Assembly: GCA_019090365.1 (NCBI GenBank)
Contig: JAHRWC010000049.1
Location: 1 to 12,340 of the forward strand
Direction of reading: 5' to 3'
DNA from: Flavobacteriaceae bacterium
GTDB lineage: Bacteria > Bacteroidota > Bacteroidia > Flavobacteriales > Flavobacteriaceae
DNA: 12,340 nt
The position numbers and the translations under genes are program-made. This document shows, piece after piece, positions 7,437-12,340 of this stretch. The notes beneath the pieces are model-generated. The model had not been told where the DNA came from. It saw only the letters and a list, made by a program, of their open reading frames with translations, and did no database searches. How positions within the stretch are numbered: the stretch's first letter is position 1; each line of letters opens with the position of its first letter.

Positions 7437-7484
7437 TTAAGGCATCCCGTTATTATTATTGTTATTTAAGATAAATCTAAACAT
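7437..7484 (-). CDS. asnB leader peptide with six consecutive asparagine codons
   Basis: The minus strand reads ATG TTT AGA TTT ATC TTA, then AAT AAC AAT AAT AAT AAC, then GGG ATG CCT TAA: the 15-residue peptide MFRFILNNNNNNGMP. Six of fifteen residues are Asn, in one run (codons 7-12, positions 7466-7449). The gene downstream makes asparagine, and the stop codon is followed at once by antiterminator and terminator segments. This is the organisation of classical amino-acid leader peptides (his, trp, leu operons): slow decoding of the Asn codons when Asn-tRNA is short should favour read-through into asnB. The peptide itself probably has no function beyond being translated. There is no Shine-Dalgarno sequence, as is usual in this phylum; the ATG is about 20 nt from the predicted transcription start. 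The main alternative is a chance AAT-rich tract, which the surrounding RNA signals make unlikely. Confidence 0.85.
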   Translation of the reverse strand: MFRFILNNNNNNGMP

Positions 7485-7511
7485 GACTTGTTTTATTTCT
7501 TTGTTATGGTT

Positions 7512-7519
7512 CAAATATC
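7512..7519 (-). promoter_or_regulatory. Likely -7 box (GATATTTG) of the asnB leader transcript
   Basis: The minus strand GATATTTG matches TAnnTTTG except for the first base. It would place the transcript start about 20 nt before the leader ATG. The -33 region at 19-21 nt spacing reads TTTAG, a partial match to TTTG/TTG. It lies in the 79-bp space between the dehydrogenase stop codon and the leader peptide. Confidence 0.45.
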
Positions 7520-7563
7520 GAATAATTTCTGAATAAATCTAAATTTATTTGAGAAAATATTTT

Positions 7564-9978
7564 TTATCTAAGCTTTGGATAATTAGATGGATCTGCTTCA
7601 TGCATAATTTCATATACCTTTTCGAAAATATCTTCTTCTGAAGGTTTTGAGAAATAATCACCATCGGTTCCATAAGCAGGACGATGTTGTTTTGCTGTTA
7701 GTGCCTGTGGTTTACTATCTAAATGTTGATATCCGTTTTGAACATCAAGAATTTCATTTAAAATATAAGCAGAAGCTCCACCTGGAACATCTTCATCAAT
7801 CACCAATAAACGATTTGTTTTAGCAACACTTTTTACAATGTCATGATTTAAATCGAATGGTAATAATGATTGAGCATCAATAATTTCAACATCAATACTA
7901 ACTTGCTGAAGCTCTTTTGCAACTTCTTGAACAATACGTAAGGTACTTCCGTAAGAAACAATTGTAATATCAGTTCCTTCTTTTACTGTTTCAACAACTC
8001 CAATAGGAGTGCAAATTTCAGTAAGGTTTGAAGGCATTTTTTCTTTTAAACGATATCCATTTAGACACTCAACGATTAAGGCTGGTTCATCAGTTTTTAA
8101 AAGTGTATTGTAAAAACCAACAGCTTTGGTCATGTCTCTTGGCACTAGAATATACATTCCACGCAATAAATGAATCAATCCACCCATTTGTGAACCACTA
8201 TGCCAAATACCTTCTAAACGGTGCCCACGCGTACGTACAATCAATGGCGCTTTTTGTTTTCCGTTAGTACGGTATCGAACTGTTGCTAAATCATCGCTCA
8301 TGATTTGTAAACAGTATAAAATATAATCTAAGTATTGAATTTCAGCGATAGGGCGTAGGCCTCTCATTGACATTCCAATTCCTTGTCCTAAAATAGTTGC
8401 TTCTCTAATTCCGGCATCAGCAACACGCTCTTCACCAAATTTATCTTGTAATCCTTCTAGTCCTTGATTTACATCACCAATGGCTCCACTATCTTCACCA
8501 AAAATATACACTTCAGGATGTCTTGTAAGAATATCATCAAAATTATCACGGAGTATGATTCTTCCATCAACCTCTTCCGCATCATCTTTATAAACTGGCT
8601 TAATTTCGGCTACAGTTTTTGCATTTTCAATCGCTTCTGAATAAAGGTGAGCACTGTATTTAGGTTCAATAATTTCGAAGTAGTTTTCGATCCAATCTTG
8701 CAATTGTTTCTTTTCTACTGAATCTTCTCCAATTAAATAACGCAATGCTTTTCTAGCAGTACCTACAATATCTCTACGTAAAGGTTCTGTTTCTGAAGTT
8801 AACTTTGAAGTTATATTATTTATAAATGCTTTGTTTGCACTTTTTTCAGCAGCATTATTAATTAGCATTAATGCTTCTTTTTGCTCCTGAATTTGAGGAG
8901 CTAAAAAGGCTTTCCATGCAGCATTTTTACCTTCACGAACTTCTTTCTTAATCGTTTTCTCAAGGGTTTTTAATTCATCTTCAGTAGCGATATTACTAGA
9001 AATAACCCATTCACGCATTTTTACGTTACAATCAAATTCTCTTTCCCAACCTAAGCGGTTTTTATCTTTGTAACGCTCATGAGATCCACTTGTAGAATGC
9101 CCTTGAGGTTGCGTTAATTCATTAACGTGAATTAATACAGGAACATGTTCTTCTCTTGCTATTTTTGATGCTTTTTGATAAGCTTCAATTAGGCTTGGAT
9201 AATCCCAACCGTGAACACGAATAATTTCATATCCATTTTCATCTTCGGTACGTTGGAATCCTTTTAATATTTCTGAAATATTTTCTTTTGTAGTTTGGTA
9301 TTTAGCATGAACGGAGATTCCATACTCATCATCCCAAACGCTCATTACCATTGGTATTTGAATAACACCTGCTGCATTAATCGATTCCCAAAATAAGCCT
9401 TCACTTGTACTTGCATTTCCAATTGTTCCCCAAGCAACTTCGTTACCTTTTTCAGAAAAAGAAGTGTATCCATTTAATTCTTTTACATTTCTGTAAATCT
9501 TTGAAGCTTGAGCTAATCCTATTAACCTTGGCATTTGTCCTGCTGTAGGAGAAATATCTGGGCTACTATTTTTTTGTTGAGTTAAATCTTTCCAAGAACC
9601 ATCTTCATTTAAACTATGGGTCGCAAAATGCCCGCCCATTTGTCTACCTGCACTCATTGGATCATGATTAATATCTGTATGCGCATATAAACCAGCAAAA
9701 AACTGTTCAATGTTCAATTCGCCAATCGCCATCATAAATGTTTGATCGCGGTAATAACCACTACGCCAATCTCCATTTTTAAATTCTTTCGCCCAGGCTA
9801 ATTGAGGAACTTCTTTACCATCTCCAAAAATTCCGAACTTAGCTTTCCCAGTCAATACTTCACGTCTTCCCAACAAACTACATTCACGACTGGTTACAGC
9901 TATTTTGTAATCATTAAGAACTTCTTTTTTGAAATCTTCAAAGGATAATTTGCTATTAGCTTCAGGGTTTGACTGCAT
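7564..9978 (-). CDS. Fused E1 alpha/beta subunit of a TPP-dependent 2-oxoacid dehydrogenase (branched-chain or pyruvate type)
   Basis: From the ATG at 9978 this is an 804-residue protein. The E1-alpha half (about 40-350) includes YYRDQTFMMA, HFATHSLN and HSTSGSHERYK (about 294-304, where the phosphorylation loop of other E1s lies). The E1-beta half begins near 473 (GRIILRDNFDDIL) and contains GEDSGAIGDVNQGLEGL, REATILGQGIGMSMRGLRPIAEIQYLDY and the C-terminal transketolase domain (VSYGSTLRIVQEV, VIDEDVPGGA). E1 decarboxylates a 2-oxoacid and transfers the acyl group to lipoyl-E2. The usual E1-alpha TPP/Mg motif GDG...NN is altered: GNASTSEG (187-194) and WDDEYG (DD at 216-217). From memory this variant is shared by Bacteroidota fusion E1s. 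A TTG start at 10005 is in frame but lies on the -7 box, so the ATG is preferred. Substrate is undecided. Confidence 0.88.
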   Translation of the reverse strand: MQSNPEANSKLSFEDFKKEVLNDYKIAVTSRECSLLGRREVLTGKAKFGIFGDGKEVPQLAWAKEFKNGDWRSGYYRDQTFMMAIGELNIEQFFAGLYAHTDINHDPMSAGRQMGGHFATHSLNEDGSWKDLTQQKNSSPDISPTAGQMPRLIGLAQASKIYRNVKELNGYTSFSEKGNEVAWGTIGNASTSEGLFWESINAAGVIQIPMVMSVWDDEYGISVHAKYQTTKENISEILKGFQRTEDENGYEIIRVHGWDYPSLIEAYQKASKIAREEHVPVLIHVNELTQPQGHSTSGSHERYKDKNRLGWEREFDCNVKMREWVISSNIATEDELKTLEKTIKKEVREGKNAAWKAFLAPQIQEQKEALMLINNAAEKSANKAFINNITSKLTSETEPLRRDIVGTARKALRYLIGEDSVEKKQLQDWIENYFEIIEPKYSAHLYSEAIENAKTVAEIKPVYKDDAEEVDGRIILRDNFDDILTRHPEVYIFGEDSGAIGDVNQGLEGLQDKFGEERVADAGIREATILGQGIGMSMRGLRPIAEIQYLDYILYCLQIMSDDLATVRYRTNGKQKAPLIVRTRGHRLEGIWHSGSQMGGLIHLLRGMYILVPRDMTKAVGFYNTLLKTDEPALIVECLNGYRLKEKMPSNLTEICTPIGVVETVKEGTDITIVSYGSTLRIVQEVAKELQQVSIDVEIIDAQSLLPFDLNHDIVKSVAKTNRLLVIDEDVPGGASAYILNEILDVQNGYQHLDSKPQALTAKQHRPAYGTDGDYFSKPSEEDIFEKVYEIMHEADPSNYPKLR

Positions 9979-10002
9979 TCGATATTGATTTTTTGCTTGA
10001 TG

Positions 10003-10033
10003 CAAAAGTACGGAAAATCAGCAAGCCATACAA
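10003..10033 (-). promoter_or_regulatory. Promoter of the fused E1 dehydrogenase gene
   Basis: The minus strand has TTG at 10033-10031 and TACTTTTG at 10010-10003, separated by 20 nt: both elements of the Bacteroidota housekeeping promoter (TTG...TAnnTTTG). The expected transcript start is about 18 nt before the ATG at 9978. The box overlaps the alternative TTG codon at 10005, ruling out that longer start. Confidence 0.75.
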
Positions 10034-10069
10034 CGCTAAAATTTTACAGAATAGACAGTAAAAGTGGAG

Positions 10070-10303
10070 TTATTTTGAATTATTACTACCTATTTGGTTT
10101 ATTTTAATGTATATAATGCGAATCAATAAAATAAAAGGAAAGCCATGAAGTACTAAATCAAAGACATCCATTAACTTCATTCCTTCACCACCTCCAATAA
10201 TCCATTTTACTTTTCCAACGATATGAGGTTCTGGGAAATAAGGAGCTAATCCTAAAGTTAAACAGAGCAATAAAACAATTTTTAAATTATTTAATATATT
10301 CAT
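10070..10303 (-). CDS. Small two-helix membrane protein of unknown function
   Basis: A 77-residue protein with two predicted transmembrane helices, about residues 6-22 (LKIVLLLCLTLGLAPYF) and 49-68 (LVLHGFPFILLIRIIYIKI). They are joined by a loop with PEPHIVGKVKWIIGGGEGMKLMDVFD. The pattern LGLAPFxPEPHxxxK...DxxDLxxHGxP recalls a widespread small inner-membrane protein that databases sometimes label an RND transporter without basis; that link is from memory. The function is unknown. Its ATG lies 10 nt after the stop of the large metallopeptidase-like gene, so the two are probably co-transcribed. The C-terminus is polar (NQIGSNNSK). Confidence 0.75.
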   Translation of the reverse strand: MNILNNLKIVLLLCLTLGLAPYFPEPHIVGKVKWIIGGGEGMKLMDVFDLVLHGFPFILLIRIIYIKINQIGSNNSK

Positions 10304-10313
10304 TTAGAAAAAA

Positions 10314-12340
10314 TTAATACCATTCACGAGTAAATAGGCCTAATAATGTTTTTGGGTCTAAGGTTACAATAAATCTAATTCTTTGATCATAGTTTGGTAA
10401 TCCTGGTTCCCATCCCAAATTCGAATATAAAGGGAAGAATAGTTCAAAATAATCAGCTACTAAGCTTAGTCTAATTCCTGAATCGTATACTGCTTTAGTT
10501 TTTTCATTTTTATTATGCACTAAACCTGCATCTCCATAGGCATAAATCCAATTCCAAATATTAGTACTTGCATTTACTGTAGCCATCCAATTATTTGAGA
10601 AAGCAGGTTCAAGTTGAGATTTAAATCCACCTTCAGCTACAATAATTTGTTGACTAAATAAACCAGATTCTTCACTTCTTCCGTAGTAAGAATAATCAAA
10701 AAGATAATCGGTTGGTCGGTCTAAAGCAAAGCTAAAGAAATCACCATCCTGTTTTGTTCTATTATGTAAAAAGGCTCCTGCGAAAAAGCGAATATTTAAT
10801 TGACGGTTATTCAAAAATAATTTTCTGTATTCTAAAGTAGTAGAAATTTTACTGAAATCTGAAGAGAATTGAGTATCAAAAACACCTCTAAAATAATTTA
10901 TTAAATTAGGATTTGAATATACATATTGAAGGTTGAATACACTGTAATTAGGTTCCTGATCAAGATCATTAACATCTTGATCTCTAAATACATTTACACT
11001 TCTTAAATTAATGAATTGCTTCTCATTATCTCTTAAGTCTTTATTTCTGAAAGAAAAGGTCATAAACGGACTTAAACGCTTATAAAACAAATCGGTATTA
11101 TAGGAAAAATAACTTCCTGCTACACCAAATCGAAACGAATTTAAATTACCTTCTTCGTATTGTTGTCGGTAAGAAACGGAACCTTTTCCTACTAAAGTTT
11201 TTGAATTAAAACCGTATTGAGGCTCTAATTTATAATGTATTGATTTTCTTAATAATGTTTTATTGTATAGTTTTAGACCTAATGATACTCCATCATACAA
11301 GTTGTATTGAAACACTGGCATAAAAAATAACTGATTGTATTTTGGGTCTTCTACATCTTGAAATAAACGAAATTGAATAGGTCTGTTTAATAAACCATTA
11401 ATCTTTTTGTAGTTATTACGTTGATTAAATTCAGGAATAATCGTTTCATGATTAAGAGCAAGTTTTTCAATATTTTCAGAAGGAACAGTAATAGTGATTA
11501 AGCTATCGATTGGTTCTGTCCATTTTTTAAACACAACATTATCATTATTTAATCCATATATAGAAACAGGAAGAGGATGATTACGCTTATTTTTAATGGT
11601 AACATCTAAAGAGTCTTCACGTTTAACAACTTTCTTTATTTTAAAATCTATGGTGCTTCTTGAATTTAAATAATTTTCAAAAAACCAATTGACAGGAAGT
11701 TCGGTATTATTTTCTAAATATTTTTGAAAAACAGATGCTTTTACAGGCTTTAGTCGTTGGTCTTTATAAAATTCTTTAATTGTTTTTTCAACTGTTTCTC
11801 TACCTAAATAATCTGAAAGATATTGCAGACCATCACCTCCATAATAATCACTAGCTATGTTTTTATTGAACTTCACTAATGAATCTCTAGGTGTTGTTAA
11901 TGACTGTTGTAAATTACTACGAGCCATATTTAAGTAGAGTAGTGGGTATTGATCATTAAATTCTAGCTTTGAAATATGTGACCATCTAATTACCCATAAT
12001 TCGCTTAAATTTCCAATAATTTTCATTTTTGGATAATAGCGATCTACATATTCCATCATTATATAAATCTGTAGTGCTCCAATTAACCAATGATCTTCCC
12101 TTGGATTAACCGCTAGTGTATTTTCTATATAAGTACGACTAATGGTTTTTAATTGTTCCATGTTGTACTCAAAACCATCTGGAAAAGGACTAATGAAACT
12201 TGGCAACTGATTAAGACCATAAACGGGATTCTTTTTATAAGCCGTTTTAGTAATCATCATTTTATCGTGAGGATAAGGACCTAACTTTTCATCTAAAAAA
12301 TGAACAATTCTATCAATTGATAGCGCACTAATAGTTGGAG
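10314..12340 (-). CDS. M1-metallopeptidase-like protein with C-terminal outer-membrane barrel (N-terminus outside window)
   Basis: The frame is open to the right edge: in-frame residues before the first ATG (12260), including SIDRIVHFLDEKLGPYPHDK, fit the protein, so that ATG is internal. The visible part is about 674 residues. The first 200 or so resemble the C-terminal half of the M1 (gluzincin) catalytic domain plus helices: KNPVYGLNQLPSF, DHWLIGALQIYIMMEY and WFFENYLNSRSTIDFKI. A short beta domain follows (VTIKNKRNHPLPVSIYGL). The last 350 or so residues are alternating amphipathic strands (FFMPVFQYNLYDGVSLGLKLYNKT, GSVSYRQQYEEG) ending in an aromatic TREWY, as in outer-membrane beta barrels. 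The positions that would hold HExxH and the downstream Glu read KTISR and WLIGA, so peptidase activity is doubtful. It is co-oriented with the small membrane protein 10 nt downstream. Confidence 0.75.
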   Translation of the reverse strand, partial: PTISALSIDRIVHFLDEKLGPYPHDKMMITKTAYKKNPVYGLNQLPSFISPFPDGFEYNMEQLKTISRTYIENTLAVNPREDHWLIGALQIYIMMEYVDRYYPKMKIIGNLSELWVIRWSHISKLEFNDQYPLLYLNMARSNLQQSLTTPRDSLVKFNKNIASDYYGGDGLQYLSDYLGRETVEKTIKEFYKDQRLKPVKASVFQKYLENNTELPVNWFFENYLNSRSTIDFKIKKVVKREDSLDVTIKNKRNHPLPVSIYGLNNDNVVFKKWTEPIDSLITITVPSENIEKLALNHETIIPEFNQRNNYKKINGLLNRPIQFRLFQDVEDPKYNQLFFMPVFQYNLYDGVSLGLKLYNKTLLRKSIHYKLEPQYGFNSKTLVGKGSVSYRQQYEEGNLNSFRFGVAGSYFSYNTDLFYKRLSPFMTFSFRNKDLRDNEKQFINLRSVNVFRDQDVNDLDQEPNYSVFNLQYVYSNPNLINYFRGVFDTQFSSDFSKISTTLEYRKLFLNNRQLNIRFFAGAFLHNRTKQDGDFFSFALDRPTDYLFDYSYYGRSEESGLFSQQIIVAEGGFKSQLEPAFSNNWMATVNASTNIWNWIYAYGDAGLVHNKNEKTKAVYDSGIRLSLVADYFELFFPLYSNLGWEPGLPNYDQRIRFIVTLDPKTLLGLFTREWY

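Noticed and set aside
7449..7466. Reading the Asn codon run as a simple AAT microsatellite
   Set aside because: The run mixes AAT and AAC, is in frame within a short ORF with start and stop, lies upstream of asnB, and its stop abuts competing RNA helices; chance does not explain the combination well.
7471..7543. 11-bp direct repeat ATAAATCTAAA at 7471-7481 (leader codons 2-5) and 7533-7543 (around the -33 position)
   Set aside because: Could be a regulator site, but short AT-rich repeats are common in this DNA and there are only two copies.
7532..7549. Hairpin AATAAAT/ATTTATT after the dehydrogenase stop codon
   Set aside because: All A/T stem of seven pairs with no U-tract; unlikely to end transcription.
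8028..8267. 79-residue plus-strand frame inside the E1 dehydrogenase
   Set aside because: Shadow of the conserved E1-beta coding sequence on the other strand.
12258..12260. ATG at 12260 as the true start of the metallopeptidase-like gene
   Set aside because: The same frame stays open to the window edge and encodes family-like sequence (FLDEKLGPYPHDK) before this ATG, so the gene begins outside the window.

Overview
The window looks like chromosomal DNA from a member of the Bacteroidota, most likely a Flavobacteriaceae-type marine or soil bacterium. It is AT-rich. Several genes are preceded by the Bacteroidota -7 promoter box TAnnTTTG, and Shine-Dalgarno sequences are absent. The proteins also fit: a fused E1 alpha/beta 2-oxoacid dehydrogenase, a lipoprotein with an acidic stretch after the lipid cysteine, and a metallopeptidase-like protein ending in an outer-membrane barrel. 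I see no mobile elements, CRISPR arrays, rRNA or tRNA.

Layout. 1-1270 (minus): a small two-cluster ferredoxin followed by the alpha subunit of a ferredoxin-dependent 2-oxoacid oxidoreductase (VorB-like, cut by the window edge). 1395-2984 (minus): a secreted papain/bleomycin-hydrolase-like cysteine peptidase and a small secreted protein of unknown function, each with its own TATTTTTG box. 3065-5640 (plus): menB (menaquinone synthesis), an unknown lipoprotein and a six-helix voltage-gated K+ channel. 5629-5656: a bidirectional terminator between the convergent channel gene and asnB. 5669-7333 (minus): asnB, glutamine-dependent asparagine synthase. 7334-7563: the asnB leader. 7564-9978 (minus): fused E1 alpha/beta dehydrogenase with a strong promoter. 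10070-12340 (minus): a two-helix small membrane protein downstream of a metallopeptidase-like/outer-membrane protein that is cut by the window edge.

The most interesting part is the 230-bp gap upstream of asnB. It encodes a 15-residue leader peptide, MFRFILNNNNNNGMP (7484 to 7437, minus), with six consecutive asparagine codons. Its stop codon directly abuts a segment that can pair either with an upstream 6-nt segment or with the 5' half of an intrinsic terminator. That terminator (11-bp stem, seven Us) lies just before asnB. This is the full layout of a ribosome-mediated transcription attenuator sensing asparaginyl-tRNA supply. Asn shortage would stall the ribosome on the Asn codons, free the antiterminator and turn on asparagine synthesis. 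The prediction is from sequence alone.

Smaller points of interest are a metallopeptidase-like protein whose zinc-ligand positions appear to be lost, a TPP enzyme with changed cofactor motifs, a perfect palindrome abutting the channel start codon, and two start sites settled by promoter boxes.
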